64,000 nucleotides of DNA from Planctomycetota bacterium (GCA_029260765.1 JAJDCP010000165.1:1-64000); one strand, 5' to 3'; numbered from the stretch's first letter, positions 8,481-18,700 are shown. The notes: a model not told the origin generated them from the letters alone. Made by a program: numbers and translations.

Positions 8481-8794
8481 TGCGAAGTGCACGCAGCCCG
8501 GGAGTTGGAGCGCCACCTGCTCGAGCAAGTGCTCGACGCGGCTGTCAGCTTCTTCCTGAAACCACCGGGCAAGATCCGGACGGTGGACGCGAGCGGCGGC
8601 CCCGCAGGGCACTTCATACATACACGCGGCTGAAGTTGCTCATACGAATCGGCTCCAGCTTGCGCTCCGGAACCCCAGAAGAATGCGGGCTGGTCATGGT
8701 TGCCGTGTTTGGCATGTCAATTGCCCACACCTGCCACCAACCAGACCAGTCAGAACGGCGCTGAGAGCTCAGGGTCGTTTAGAAAGGATGCACG
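8481..8794. other. Intergenic stretch with no supported gene
   Basis: One frame on each strand is open and weakly coding-like around 8480-8640 (plus strand ELERHLLEQVLDAAVSFFLK; minus strand YEVPCGAAARVHRPDLARWF), but neither has a plausible start, neighbour or family. I read it as a remnant. Confidence 0.45.
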
Positions 8795-9586
8795 ATGAAG
8801 CCCTATGCCTACCGCCCTGGACCGACCAGAGCACTGCTCATCACTCTCAAGATACTCGTGCTCTTCTCTCTCACTGACGTCGTGTTCGCGATCGCGAGCG
8901 TCTTTGCTGGAGAATGGGTGTTGCGTGAGCGTCTCTTCGCTTTCATGCAGGCCGGCAACGGTCTGTTGATGTTGCTCGTGGGTCTCGTCCACGTCGTCTT
9001 CTATTGCATCTGGACGCATCGCGCTCACTGCAATGCCCGGGCCCTCGGGGCCCGAAAGCTGGTGTTCGGCCCTGTCACGAGTTTTATCTGGATCTTTGTA
9101 CCCTTTGCCAACTGGGTGCTGCCCTTTCTGGCCATGCGCGAGATCGTGCAGGCCAGCGATCGCGACTCTCAGGATACATCGCAGCTATCTACTTGGTGGG
9201 TGATGTCGATCATTGGCGGCCTGCTGGCGGGCTTTGGAGTGTCTCTGAGTCTGGGTAGCGTCTACAACCGACCTTTCACCATCATCGCTGTGATCGATGG
9301 CCTGAGTGCGGTAACGGGCATCGTAGGCTCCCTGGCGTTGATGTCTGTGGTCGAGCGTGTGGCCCGGGCGCAGCAAGATCGGTCAAGGGGTTTGGAGAGT
9401 CGTGCGCTTCCCCTGCCGAGCTCAAGAAGCCGGAGCAGGCGCGCCAGCCGCGAAGCCAAGGTGCTCATTCCCTGTCCGTGCGGCGCAGGCCTGAAAGTGC
9501 GGCGCTCCGACCTGGGCAAGAAGGCGCGCTGCCGGTGTTGCGGCGAGGTGGTGCGGCTCTTGATTCCGGCAGGGGTGTCTGGTTGA
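8795..9586 (+). CDS. DUF4328-type membrane protein with C-terminal zinc ribbon
   Basis: 263 residues; ATG follows AGAAAGGATGC. About five to six membrane helices occupy residues 15-200. The block RAHCNARALGARKLVFGPVT followed by FIWIFVPFANWVLPFLAMREI is the hallmark of DUF4328 proteins (xWFxPIxNLxxPxxAMxEI). The C-terminal tail has paired cysteines, PCPCGAGLKVRRSDLGKKARC then RCCG, forming a CxC...CxxC zinc-ribbon-like knuckle after an Arg/Ser-rich linker, so that knuckle is probably cytoplasmic. The function is unknown. The following gene (9806) also pairs cysteines with a membrane anchor. Confidence 0.75.
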   Translation: MKPYAYRPGPTRALLITLKILVLFSLTDVVFAIASVFAGEWVLRERLFAFMQAGNGLLMLLVGLVHVVFYCIWTHRAHCNARALGARKLVFGPVTSFIWIFVPFANWVLPFLAMREIVQASDRDSQDTSQLSTWWVMSIIGGLLAGFGVSLSLGSVYNRPFTIIAVIDGLSAVTGIVGSLALMSVVERVARAQQDRSRGLESRALPLPSSRSRSRRASREAKVLIPCPCGAGLKVRRSDLGKKARCRCCGEVVRLLIPAGVSG

Positions 9587-9805
9587 TCTTCGCTGTTGTC
9601 GTCGGCGACAGCGGGCCCACGGCAACCAAGGTCTGGCTCGAGAGGAGGCGTCAGCTGGATGCGTTGGAATCCTGCTCGGGTCTCAGCGGTGATGGAGGCA
9701 CAGGGTTGCACGAGCGACCCATCGGGAAGATGATTCTCCACAAGAGAGCGACGAGCGAGACCCCATCGACGGGTCGGGCTCGGGTCGCAGCACTGGAGGC
9801 CGCGG

Positions 9806-10189
9806 ATGGCGGGCAGCGGGACGCAGGAACCCGAGGGCTGGACGATCAAGCCCTGCGACGGCTGTGGCAACTCCAGGCTGACGGTGTCGATGCGAGAGAT
9901 CCTCCTGCGTTCCCGGAAGCTTCCGATGCAGGACATGCCGGTAGCAAAAGGCGCACAGTGCATGGAAGTGCTCATCTGCTCTTGTGGTGGGAGCATTGTG
10001 GCCCTGCGCGCCATTCAAGCGCCTGGGACAGGCTGCGATGTGGAGAGCAAGAAGAGTCTGCTGACACGGGATCTCTCGCAGGATCTCGCTGAGACTTCTG
10101 TCTCGACCAAGACGGGCACCCTCATCTTGCTATGCGTGGTGGCGGCCTTCGCGCTGCTGATGCTTTGGAAGTTCTTGACTGGGGACTGA
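9806..10189 (+). CDS. Small tail-anchored protein with Cys-rich N-terminus
   Basis: 127 residues. KPCDGCGNSRLTV (residues 16-28) and CMEVLICSCGGSI (about 52-64) supply CxxC and CxC pairs consistent with a zinc ribbon. The C-terminus is one hydrophobic helix, GTLILLCVVAAFALLMLWKF, ending two residues before the stop, so the protein is predicted to be tail-anchored. No family is recognised. The start could be slightly different, as the ribosome-binding site is weak. Confidence 0.55.
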   Translation: MAGSGTQEPEGWTIKPCDGCGNSRLTVSMREILLRSRKLPMQDMPVAKGAQCMEVLICSCGGSIVALRAIQAPGTGCDVESKKSLLTRDLSQDLAETSVSTKTGTLILLCVVAAFALLMLWKFLTGD

Positions 10190-10265
10190 GCCGGCACGCT
10201 GGGATGGTCCGGCATCGGATATCGCATCCTGGCAGACGCCGGCCCGGGACTTCGAGGTGGGGAGA

Positions 10266-10296
10266 TTGTCGCCCGATGAGGTCCATTTGCTATGAT
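10266..10296 (+). promoter_or_regulatory. Sigma70-like promoter with extended -10
   Basis: TTGTCG (10266-10271) and TATGAT (10291-10296, preceded by TGC, an extended -10) are separated by 19 bp. They lie 48 bp before the start of the GNAT-like gene at 10344. Confidence 0.4.
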
Positions 10297-10343
10297 GGGG
10301 CAAAGGTCTCGCAACCCCAAGCGCACGGCCCACGGACGCGACC

Positions 10344-11390
10344 ATGCAGCCAGCGATCGCCAGTGCCTCCCAAGGCCAGTACATCAACCTCAACGCGGAC
10401 GATCGCTTCGTCCCGACCGAGCGGCTCCACGCTGCCTACATCCACTACCCACAGTCCCACAACCCTTCGGCGCCCAGCTTCGTGCGCTTCGAAGACGAAG
10501 GCCTCGAGCTGGGCATCGTCGCCAGCGAGGTTCCTGAGATCGCCCGGGCTGTGTCTTCGATGCTGAGCCGTTCGTTGGAAGATGCGAAGAACAGCAACGG
10601 CGGCCATCTCCCAAGCGAGGTCGTCGAGCGGGTGCAGCTGGAGATCATCTCCCCCTACGGGGTCGCCAACCTCTGGGGGACGTACGGGCATCGTTTTGTC
10701 CTGTCCCGCGAAGTCGACGCGCAGCGCAGTGAGATCGTCGCCACCATTCTGGTCGCGCGGCGCAAGGGCACCATCTTCTTCTTCACGGGCCGTTACAACA
10801 ACTTGCGGCACTCGACCATCGATCAAGATGTCGATTTCCTGCAACCAGCAAGCAACGATCCTGAGCAGAGGTGGTTTGCGCAGTTCGCGTTCCCTGGTCC
10901 ACCTGACTTCAAGCCCGGGGCGTACCACCACATCGCCAACTTCGTGGTGGGCAAAGAGCAGCGCGGCCAGGGACTGTCGCGCTTTCTGCTGAGGGCTCTG
11001 GTGGACAAGTATGCCAGGGACCACATCGTGTCCCAAGGAGCTGGCATCGAGCACTCCCAGTTCCTGCTTTGTGGGCGCGGCTTTTGGCAGATCGGTGACC
11101 CGCCCTGGTTGGCGCGTATGCAGAAGCTGGGTTTCTACCTGCGCTGGGGGGCGGAGAGCTTCTTCCTCGAGCAGGACTGGGCGCCCTTGCCGCGGATTTT
11201 CGAAGCTGGACAGCAGGTCACGAATCTCGCCTACAATCGCTCCTTCGGACTACCTGCCAGGTACTCCGACGCGCAGCCGCCCGACCTGTCGCGGCCCCAC
11301 CTGCTGGCTAGAATCCCCGAGGTCATCCGCCTGTCCCAGGACCCGCGGGCCAAACTGCAATATTTCCAGACCATGTTCGAGTTTGTATGA
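10344..11390 (+). CDS. GNAT-fold acyltransferase-like protein
   Basis: 348 residues. GKEQRGQGLSRFLLRAL (from about residue 203) matches GNAT motif A, the acetyl-CoA pyrophosphate-binding turn (Q/R-x-x-G-x-G/A), and is preceded by a beta strand (HHIANFVV). The N-terminal ~100 residues and the C-terminal ~100 (LARMQKLGFYLRWGAESFF; SQDPRAKLQYFQTMFEFV) do not match a family I know. The stop overlaps the start of the oxygenase-like gene by 4 bp (ATGA), so the two are translationally coupled and probably act in one pathway. The substrate is unknown; specialised-metabolite modification is only a guess. Confidence 0.6.
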   Translation: MQPAIASASQGQYINLNADDRFVPTERLHAAYIHYPQSHNPSAPSFVRFEDEGLELGIVASEVPEIARAVSSMLSRSLEDAKNSNGGHLPSEVVERVQLEIISPYGVANLWGTYGHRFVLSREVDAQRSEIVATILVARRKGTIFFFTGRYNNLRHSTIDQDVDFLQPASNDPEQRWFAQFAFPGPPDFKPGAYHHIANFVVGKEQRGQGLSRFLLRALVDKYARDHIVSQGAGIEHSQFLLCGRGFWQIGDPPWLARMQKLGFYLRWGAESFFLEQDWAPLPRIFEAGQQVTNLAYNRSFGLPARYSDAQPPDLSRPHLLARIPEVIRLSQDPRAKLQYFQTMFEFV

Positions 11391-12250
11391 AAACCTTCCT
11401 GCGACAGCCGCGTTCGATCGAAACCCAGAAGGTGGTTCCCTTCACGGGAGAGGGCGCCTACCACGGCTCGACCAAACCACGCCCACGCCGTGCCGAGCCT
11501 CCTGCGCCGCTCGTCGACGAGATGCGTCCAAGTTCTTTAGAGCGTTTCGCTGGGCGAGGCGCAGCGAAGATCGCTGAGTTCGACGCGAGGTTTCCCAACC
11601 TCTTTGAGACGATCCGTACACTGTCTGTTCCCAGCCAGGACGAGATCGCCCAGGACGGGGTCAGCTTCTGTTGGTGCCCCCTGGATACGGCGCTGCGGGA
11701 GGCAGGCCCGCTCACGCGGAAGGTGCTGGAAGCGATGCGGGAGCAGCTCGAAGGCAGCAAGCGCGCTGTCTACGTCGATGCGAAGATCCAGTACTTCGAG
11801 GCCGGGGACGTGCCGGTCGACAGCCAGCTCTGGCATGTGGATGGCTCCATTACGGCCCGCGGCCCCACGGTCGAGAGCCTGGGCCACAGCGTGCTTCACG
11901 ACATGAGAGCGCGGCTCGAGAGCCCGGCTACGTCTCCGAAGTACCTCGTGTATCAATCGTCCGAACATTGCGCCACCCAGTACGTCGCCCAGCCACTGAC
12001 GGTGAGGCTACCCGAGCTGATCCCGAACTTCGACGGGCTCGACCAGAAGGTCCGCGCCCTCGATCCGAAGTACCAGCGTCAACCCGCTGCGGCGATTGTG
12101 CGCTTCGATGGGCTGTCGCTGCACCGGGCGGTGGCAGCGAAGAGCGCCGGTTGGCGGCTGTGGGTGCGGTGCGTGGAGACCGACCGGCACGTGCAGCTCA
12201 ACGCGTCGATCATCGAGTGCTACGGGACCGTGTTCAGGACGGTGGGCTGA
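11387..12250 (+). CDS. Putative Fe(II)/2-oxoglutarate-dependent oxygenase
   Basis: 287 residues. SQLWHVDGSI gives an HxD pair (His150, Asp152), and SLHRAVAAKSAGWRLWVR gives a distal His (His246) followed by Arg residues. This is the HxD...H...R arrangement of the double-stranded beta-helix Fe(II)/2OG oxygenases, at a normal spacing of about 94 residues. No specific subfamily is recognised. It is coupled to the GNAT-like gene and converges on the diiron gene 46 bp downstream. The fold is inferred from motif spacing alone. Confidence 0.55.
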   Translation: MKTFLRQPRSIETQKVVPFTGEGAYHGSTKPRPRRAEPPAPLVDEMRPSSLERFAGRGAAKIAEFDARFPNLFETIRTLSVPSQDEIAQDGVSFCWCPLDTALREAGPLTRKVLEAMREQLEGSKRAVYVDAKIQYFEAGDVPVDSQLWHVDGSITARGPTVESLGHSVLHDMRARLESPATSPKYLVYQSSEHCATQYVAQPLTVRLPELIPNFDGLDQKVRALDPKYQRQPAAAIVRFDGLSLHRAVAAKSAGWRLWVRCVETDRHVQLNASIIECYGTVFRTVG

Positions 12251-12296
12251 GCGGCCTGGTCGTGCTGAACCCAGCGGAGCCGGGGCTCCACTTGGC

Positions 12297-13415
12297 TCAC
12301 GCCGCTCCCATTACGGCTTGCACGCCAGGCACCGCGGCGAAGTCGCGCCAATCGTGGCCTGTGCGCGTCAGGCTGCAATAGCTGTTGAAGACCAGGTTGA
12401 GCATACTGGTCATACCCGCATCGTGCATCGGCAGCAAGAAGCCCGCCCGCGCCGCGAGCTTCAGGATCCGCTTGACGACCGAGCCCCCAAAGTCGAAGAC
12501 ATCCACTCCCAGCTCGGCGAAGTCCTGTTCGAAGTACATCATCAGGGGCACGACGGGCAGAATCAGGTAGAAGCGCCGCAAGCGTGAGACCGGACTGTTC
12601 TTCTGCCACCAGCTCATCGGGAACTCTTTGAAGTAGTTGACCGGCAGGGCGGTGTGGCGGGACTCGTCGAGGTGGAAGAGGTGGAGAATCTCCAACCCGG
12701 GGAAGTCGTTCATCACGCCGAAGATGCCCAGGGCGATAGCCTCCACGAGCACATTCATGCCGAAGAACTTCTCGAGACCCTCGGCCTTGAACACGTTCTC
12801 CATGAACATGTATTCCCAGGCAGACTGACGACGGGTCTCCACGCCAAAGGCCTGGATGAGCTCTCTGAGCACGACGAAGTGTTTCGCCTCCTCGAAGACT
12901 TGCATCGTCAGCGCGGCCCGCGCGCCGGTGCTCTTGATCTCATTCAGCAGCTCTGCAGAGACGAGCCAGGCGTAGGCCTCGCCATGGCCGACGCCGAGCA
13001 ACAGGTTGACGATCGCCTGTTTCTGCCTGAGCGTGTAACTGCGGTCGAGCAGTTCTTTGAACTCGCGGCTCTCGAGGCGTTTGAGGTGCTTGCGTTCCAC
13101 GTCGCTCAGGGTCTTTTCGCTCATCTCCATCAGGAGTTTTTCGGACTTCGAGCAGTCGCGGAAGCTGGACCAGCTGGCGTGTTTCTCGGCTTTCCACAAC
13201 AGGCGTAGGCTCTTGTCGTAGTGCTTCTTGCGGATGCCGTCGCGGGCCCCCCCCTCAAACTCGTAGCCCTCGTCGTTGTAGGGTGCTTTGCGCCCGCCGA
13301 GATGCAGGCCCTTGAGGACCGCGTCGCGCCAACGGAAGAAGCGATTGGCTGCGCTTTCAATGTGACGATGGACGCTGGCGACTCTCGAGCTGACCTGACG
13401 GGCAACAATGTCCAT
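12297..13415 (-). CDS. Ferritin-like diiron protein (putative oxygenase)
   Basis: 372 residues. FEEAKHF (Glu176, His179) and LDESRHT (Glu251, His254) provide the paired ExxH motifs of the ferritin-like diiron superfamily. The strict EExxH/DExRH form and the size recall AurF-type N-oxygenases and R2-like oxidases. The N-terminal 110 residues are Lys/Arg-rich and helical. The gene is divergent from the TetR gene, with palindromes in the shared 224-bp spacer, so TetR control is likely. The second carboxylate pair needed for each iron should lie in the HGEAYAWL and AEGLEKFFG helices, which I cannot confirm. The substrate is unknown. Confidence 0.65.
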   Translation of the reverse strand: MDIVARQVSSRVASVHRHIESAANRFFRWRDAVLKGLHLGGRKAPYNDEGYEFEGGARDGIRKKHYDKSLRLLWKAEKHASWSSFRDCSKSEKLLMEMSEKTLSDVERKHLKRLESREFKELLDRSYTLRQKQAIVNLLLGVGHGEAYAWLVSAELLNEIKSTGARAALTMQVFEEAKHFVVLRELIQAFGVETRRQSAWEYMFMENVFKAEGLEKFFGMNVLVEAIALGIFGVMNDFPGLEILHLFHLDESRHTALPVNYFKEFPMSWWQKNSPVSRLRRFYLILPVVPLMMYFEQDFAELGVDVFDFGGSVVKRILKLAARAGFLLPMHDAGMTSMLNLVFNSYCSLTRTGHDWRDFAAVPGVQAVMGAA

Positions 13416-13539
13416 TCTCGCGACTCTCCATGGGGGGTTCTTCCTTATCAGTTGTACGCACCCGACCAGTTTTCCTCAATGGCGGGGTCCGCGAACCCCC
13501 TTGCGGGGCGGCTCGAGCAGTCGCATGGGGAACGACGCC

Positions 13540-13560
13540 CGATCGAAGGCCGTTCGATCG
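13540..13560. promoter_or_regulatory. Palindrome CGATCGAA-N5-TTCGATCG in the divergent spacer
   Basis: A perfect 8-bp inverted repeat with a 5-bp spacer. Its centre is 33 bp (about three helical turns) from the next palindrome. It is a candidate second operator or a site for the divergent leftward promoter. Confidence 0.4.
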
Positions 13561-13571
13561 CTGGATTTTCT

Positions 13572-13594
13572 TTTCTTGACGACTTGTCAAGAAA
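13572..13594. promoter_or_regulatory. Likely TetR operator TTTCTTGAC-N5-GTCAAGAAA
   Basis: A perfect 9-bp inverted repeat with a 5-bp spacer, 45 bp upstream of the TetR-family start. It overlaps TTGACG, a plausible -35 element. Size, symmetry and position are typical of a TetR-family autoregulatory operator shared by two divergent genes. Confidence 0.7.
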
Positions 13595-13639
13595 CGACAC
13601 TTCGCATATCCTCGAATCGTGCCCACGGGGAAGGACCCG

Positions 13640-14371
13640 ATGAAAACTCTGAGCCGGAAGCAACGTGAGATCCAGCAACGCGAAGGACTGATCCTCGACG
13701 CGGCGCGAGAGATGCTGCTCCGCGAAGGCTTCGGAAAGCTGTCGATGGACAAGGTTGCCCGGGCCGTCGAGTATTCCAAGGGCACGATCTACCAGCACTT
13801 CGGCAGCAAAGAAGATCTCCTGGTCGCGTTGGCTCTCGACACCATCCACATGCGCAACCGCATGTTCGAGCGTGCGGCCGTTTTCGCGGGCCGCCCCCGC
13901 GAGCGCATGACAGCGATCGGCGTTGCCTATGAGCTGTTCTTCCGACTCAACCCCAGCCATTTCAACTGCTGCCTGTTGGTGCACTCGGATGCGGTGTTGC
14001 ACAAGACCCTGGCCGAACGGGCGAGCTCGTTGCAGGCCTGTGAGATGCGCACGATGGACATCTGTGTGGGCATCGTCCGCGATGCGATCGCCAGCGGCGA
14101 CTTGAGTCTGCCGAGCCAGGGCAGCAGCGCGCAGGAGTTGAGCTTTGGCCTCTGGGCGCTCCATTTCGGTGCCTACCGGCTGATGGCCACCGATGTTCCG
14201 CTCGAGGACCTCGGGGTGCGCGACGGCTTTGAGACGGTGCGGCGTATGTCGCAGTCGATTCTCGACGGGCTCGACTGGCAACCCCTGTCGAAGGACTGGG
14301 ACTATATGCAGACCGCGCAGCGGGTGTTGGCTGAGGTGTTTCCTGAAGAGGCGGCCAGCCTGGGCGGATAG
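13640..14371 (+). CDS. TetR/AcrR-family transcriptional regulator
   Basis: 243 residues. GGGAAGGA precedes ATG 13640, which is favoured over GTG 13619. The N-terminal helix-turn-helix is clear: ILDAAREMLLREGFGKLSMD, then VARAVEYSKGTIYQHFGSKE (residues about 20-60). The C-terminal ligand domain carries two adjacent cysteines in HFNCCLL. The gene lies directly upstream of an RND membrane-fusion protein and pump, and divergent from the diiron gene. The simplest reading is a repressor of both the efflux genes and the diiron enzyme. Confidence 0.88.
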   Translation: MKTLSRKQREIQQREGLILDAAREMLLREGFGKLSMDKVARAVEYSKGTIYQHFGSKEDLLVALALDTIHMRNRMFERAAVFAGRPRERMTAIGVAYELFFRLNPSHFNCCLLVHSDAVLHKTLAERASSLQACEMRTMDICVGIVRDAIASGDLSLPSQGSSAQELSFGLWALHFGAYRLMATDVPLEDLGVRDGFETVRRMSQSILDGLDWQPLSKDWDYMQTAQRVLAEVFPEEAASLGG

Positions 14372-14409
14372 CCTGGCCGGATAGCTCTTTTTTTGGGGCA
14401 GGATTGACA

Positions 14410-15699
14410 ATGCGTCATTTTTCGACAAAACGTACAGCTTTGTGGGGCGGAGCGGCCCTGGCGTGCGCGGCCGCACTGACTCTGGCGTTCCGGAGCCCCG
14501 AAGCCCGCGCTTCCTCAGACGCTCAGCCGTTGCCGGTGGCGGCTATCGCACTCGAGCGGGCCTCGCAGATCTCGGTAGAGCGCCACTATACAGGTCAGGT
14601 GGAAGCCCGTCAGAGCAGCGAGCTGAGCTTTGAGCGAAGCGGACGCCTGCTCGGCGTCGAGGTCGAAGAGGGCGACGCGGTTGAGGCGGGCCAGCTGCTG
14701 GCCGTGGTCGACACGCGCCTGTTGCGGGCGCAGCAACGCTCCCTGAAGGCCGAGATCGCCAGCGCCCGGGCGGGGCTCGATGAGATGCTGGCCGGACCCC
14801 GTCCTGAAGTGATCGAAGCTGCCCGCGCCCAGGTCCGCGAGCTGAAGGCACAGCTCGAGTTGGCCGAAGCGCAACGCCGCCGCCAACAACTGCTGCTGAG
14901 CGAAGAGCGCCTGGGACAGCAAGCGTTCGATGAAGCCTCTGCGGGCGTCGACGCTAGCCGCGCACGCCTCGAGGCTGGCCAACACCGGCTGGCCGAACTT
15001 GAAAATGGTGAACGGGCCGAGCGGATCGCAGCCCAGCGAGCGCTGCTCGCGCGGCTGGACGCACAGCTGTCTTCCCTGGCGATCCAGCTCGACCAGTCCC
15101 GTCTGCGCGCACCCTTCGCGGGTACGGTCGCGGCACGCCATCTCGATGCGGGCACCGTGGTCGCGCCGGGCCAGGCCGTGCTCCGCTTGGTCGAGGCCGG
15201 GCAGCTGCAGGTGCGCATCGGCCTGCCCGCCGCGGCGGTCGCAAATCTGGGCTCCCATGCTGCGCTGGAAGTCCGCGTAGCGGGCCAGCGTTACCCGGCC
15301 CAGCTGCTCAGCCTGCTTCCCGAGCTGGATCACCAGACCCGCACGCGCACCATTCTGCTGCAGCTCGAGACGCTCGGCAGCACACCTGCCATCGGCGAGC
15401 TCGCGGAGCTGACCCTGGTCGAGGAGCGCGCCGCCGACGGGTTCTGGCTCCCGTTGTCTGCCCTGATTCGTGGGCGGCGCGGGCTCTGGGCCTGCTACGC
15501 GTTGCTGCCCCAGGGAGGCGCCCCAGCCAGCGATGGCGCCGTGCCGAGCTTGTTCCGGCTCGAGCGACGCGCCCTCGATGTCCTCCACACCGATGGCGAA
15601 AGAGCGTTCGTCTCGGGAGCCCTCGAGCCGGGCGAGCTGGTCGCTTCGGAAGGTCTGCAGCGCCTGTCCGCCGGCATGAACGTACAACTCTCTCGTTGA
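14410..15699 (+). CDS. RND efflux periplasmic adaptor (membrane fusion protein)
   Basis: 429 residues; ATG 14410 opens a signal-anchor (LWGGAALACAAALTLAF). YTGQVEARQSSELSFERSGR and VEEGDAVEAGQLLAVVDTRL form the first half of the biotinyl-lipoyl hairpin. A long coiled hairpin follows (about 115-225). RLRAPFAGTVAARHLDAGTV with VAPGQAVLRLVEAGQLQVRI closes the lipoyl domain and starts the beta-barrel. It bridges the inner-membrane pump encoded 52 bp downstream to an outer-membrane channel, which is not encoded nearby. Confidence 0.9.
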   Translation: MRHFSTKRTALWGGAALACAAALTLAFRSPEARASSDAQPLPVAAIALERASQISVERHYTGQVEARQSSELSFERSGRLLGVEVEEGDAVEAGQLLAVVDTRLLRAQQRSLKAEIASARAGLDEMLAGPRPEVIEAARAQVRELKAQLELAEAQRRRQQLLLSEERLGQQAFDEASAGVDASRARLEAGQHRLAELENGERAERIAAQRALLARLDAQLSSLAIQLDQSRLRAPFAGTVAARHLDAGTVVAPGQAVLRLVEAGQLQVRIGLPAAAVANLGSHAALEVRVAGQRYPAQLLSLLPELDHQTRTRTILLQLETLGSTPAIGELAELTLVEERAADGFWLPLSALIRGRRGLWACYALLPQGGAPASDGAVPSLFRLERRALDVLHTDGERAFVSGALEPGELVASEGLQRLSAGMNVQLSR

Positions 15700-15751
15700 C
15701 CCGACCGCCAGGATGAGCTGATTGCGTGGCTCGCCACGCCGGAGACGCGCT

Positions 15752-18700
15752 ATGTCTACACTCTACTACCGCAATCCGCGCCTGCTGGTCTTGACCCTGG
15801 CGGTCATCCTGGTGGCAGGGCTGTCCGCGTTCGTGTTGCTGCCCCGCAAAGAGGATCCGTCCTTGAAGCAGCGCTTCGCGCTGGTCACCACCCGCTTTCC
15901 TGGCGCCGATGCGGAGCAGGTCGAGCTGCTGGTGACCCGCAAGCTCGAGGACGCCCTGCGGGAGTTCGACGAGATCGAGCGCGTGCAGTCGACCTCCCGG
16001 TCGGGCATCTCGCTGTTCGATCTGCGCCTGTACGACGCGATCAGCGACGTCGCGGAGGTCTGGTCCAAGGTGCGCGACAAGCTCGATGACGTCGCGCCCG
16101 ATCTGCCGCCGGGCTGCGAAGACCCCCAGTTCCGCGAGCGGGAGAGCCAGGTCGATGCCTACACCCTCATCGTTGGGCTGAGCTGGCAGCTCGAGACGCC
16201 GATGCCCCACGGACATCTGCGCCGCCTGGCAGAGGACCTGGAAGACGTCTTTCAGGCCCAACCCGGAACGCGCGACACCAAGATCTTTGGGGATCTGCGG
16301 GAAGAGATCCTGGTGGAGGTCGAGGCCAACCGGCTGGCGGACCTGGGGATGTCGGCGGCGCAGCTCTCTCACGAGATCGCCCGAGCGGACGCCAAGGTTC
16401 CCGCGGGTCAGCTACGGGGCGCAAGGCAGGACCTGCTCATAGAGGTTGCCGGTGAGCTCGATTCCCTGCAGCGGATCGCAGAGCTTCCTGTGAAAGTCGG
16501 AAGCCGCGGACAAATGCTGCGGCTGGGCGACCTCGCCGAAGTCCGCAAGACGGTGGCCGCTCCGACCACAGAGCTGGCCTTGATTTCAGGGCAGAAGGGC
16601 TTCGCCATCGCCGCGCGCATGGGCGACGGTGTGCAGATTGAGGACTGGGCGGCGGGCAGCCATGCGGCGCTCGAACAGTTCCAGCGCGAGCTTCCGCGCG
16701 GCGTAGAGCTCACGCTGTTGTTCGACCAGAGCCGCTACGTCGAAGAACGGCTCGGAAACCTGGCAGGAAACCTGGTTCTCGGGGCTGTCCTGGTCGTGGC
16801 GGTGATCTTCTTCATGATGGGCTGGAAGTCGGCCCTGCTCGTCAGCTCAGCGCTACCCCTGGCAAGCCTGCTGGTGCTCGAAGGGCTGCAGCTGCTCGAG
16901 ATCCCCATCCACCAGATGTCGATCACGGGCTTGATCATCGCCCTCGGTCTACTGATCGACAATGCCATCATCATGGTCGACGAGGTCAGCAGCCGGCTGC
17001 GTCAGGGAATGTCCCCCGAGGAGGCGGTGGGCGCCACCACCAGAGCGCTCGGCGTACCCTTGCTCGGCTCGACGCTGACCACGGTGTTCGCCTTCATGCC
17101 GCTGGTGTTGATGCCGGGCGGCGCGGGGGAATTCGTGAGCGCTCTGGGGATCAGCGTGATTCTTGCCCTGTTCAGCTCGCTGTTCGTATCGCTGAGCATC
17201 GTGCCCGCCGTGACGGCGCTGTTCAAAAGCTCGGACCTGAAGACGCAGCGCAGCTTTCTGCGCGACGGTTTCTCCTCCGCTCCGCTCACGCGGCTCTACA
17301 CCTGGAGCCTGCGCCAGCTGACGAGGCGTCCGCTGTTGTTCGTAATTCTGGCCTGCCTGCTGCCCGTGCTGGGCTTTTGGGGAGGCTCGACGCTGCGCGA
17401 GCAGTTTTTCCCTCCGAGCGACCGCGACACCTTCCAGATCCAGATGTTCCTGCCGCCCCAGGCATCCTTCGAGGAGACCTGGCGCGCTGCGGAGACCGCA
17501 CGTGCGGAGATCCTGGCCGATCCGGCCATCGCCGACGTGCACTGGTTCGTGGGCGGCAACGCTCCGAAGTTCTACTACAACGTGCGTGGTGGCAAAGACG
17601 GCGCGACCTACTATGCGCAGGCGCTTGTGCAGCTGAAGCCCGGCTTCGACGCGACGCCGGTGGTCCAGCGTTTGCAGCCCGCGCTCGACGCAAAGTTGCC
17701 ACACGCACAGAGCATCGTGCAGCTGCTCGAGCAGGGGCCCCCGTTTGATGCTCCGATCGAGCTGCATGTCTACGGCCCCGACCTCGACCAGCTCGACGCA
17801 CTCGGGGAGCACCTTCGCACGCTGCTGGCGGGCCTGCCTGAGGTCAACCATACCCGTCTGACGCTGAGCTCGGATCTTCCCAAGCTCGTCCTTGAGGTGT
17901 CCGAAACAGATCTGCGCATGGTGGGGCTGAGCAATCTCGACCTCGCCGAACAGCTGCAGAGCACGCTGGAGGGCAGTGTGGGCGGCTCGTTGTTGGAAGA
18001 CACCGAAGAGCTCCCGGTGCGCGTGCGGGTCTCCGAGCAGGCGCGCGGCGCCCTGGCGCGTATCGAAGCGCTAGACATCGCCACCCGCCAACCGTCTGGC
18101 GCGGGGCCGCAGACGCTACCGATCTCGGTGCTCGGACGGCTCGCGGTCGAGCCTGAGCGGGCTTCGATCTCGCGCCGCAACGGCGAGCGGCTCAACACCC
18201 TGCAGGGCTTCCTGCAGGCAGGTGTGCTGGCTGCGCCCGTGCTCGAGGCGTTCAAACAGCGGCTGGCGGCCGAGTCCCTCGCACTCCCTGCCGGATACCG
18301 CATCGAGTTTGGGGGGGAGTCGCAAGAGCGCAACCGGGCCGTCGGCAATCTGATGGCATACGTCGGGCTGCTGTTGGTGTTGATGGTGGCGACCCTGGTG
18401 CTGTCCTTCAATTCCTTCCGCATGGCGGGCATCATAGGCATGGTCGGTGTCTTCTCCACGGGCTTGGCGCTCGGCGCGCTTTGGCTGTTCGGCTATCCCT
18501 TCGGCTTCATGGCGATCGTTGGAGCGATGGGTCTGGTCGGTGTGGCGGTCAACGATTCGATCGTGGTGTTGTCGGCGCTGCGTGCACATCCGGCGGCGCG
18601 CCTGGGAGATCCGCAGGCGGTGGTCGAAGTTGTGTTGCATTCGACCCGTCACGTGATCTCGACTTCGGTGACGACCATGGCGGGCTTCCTCCCCTTGCTG

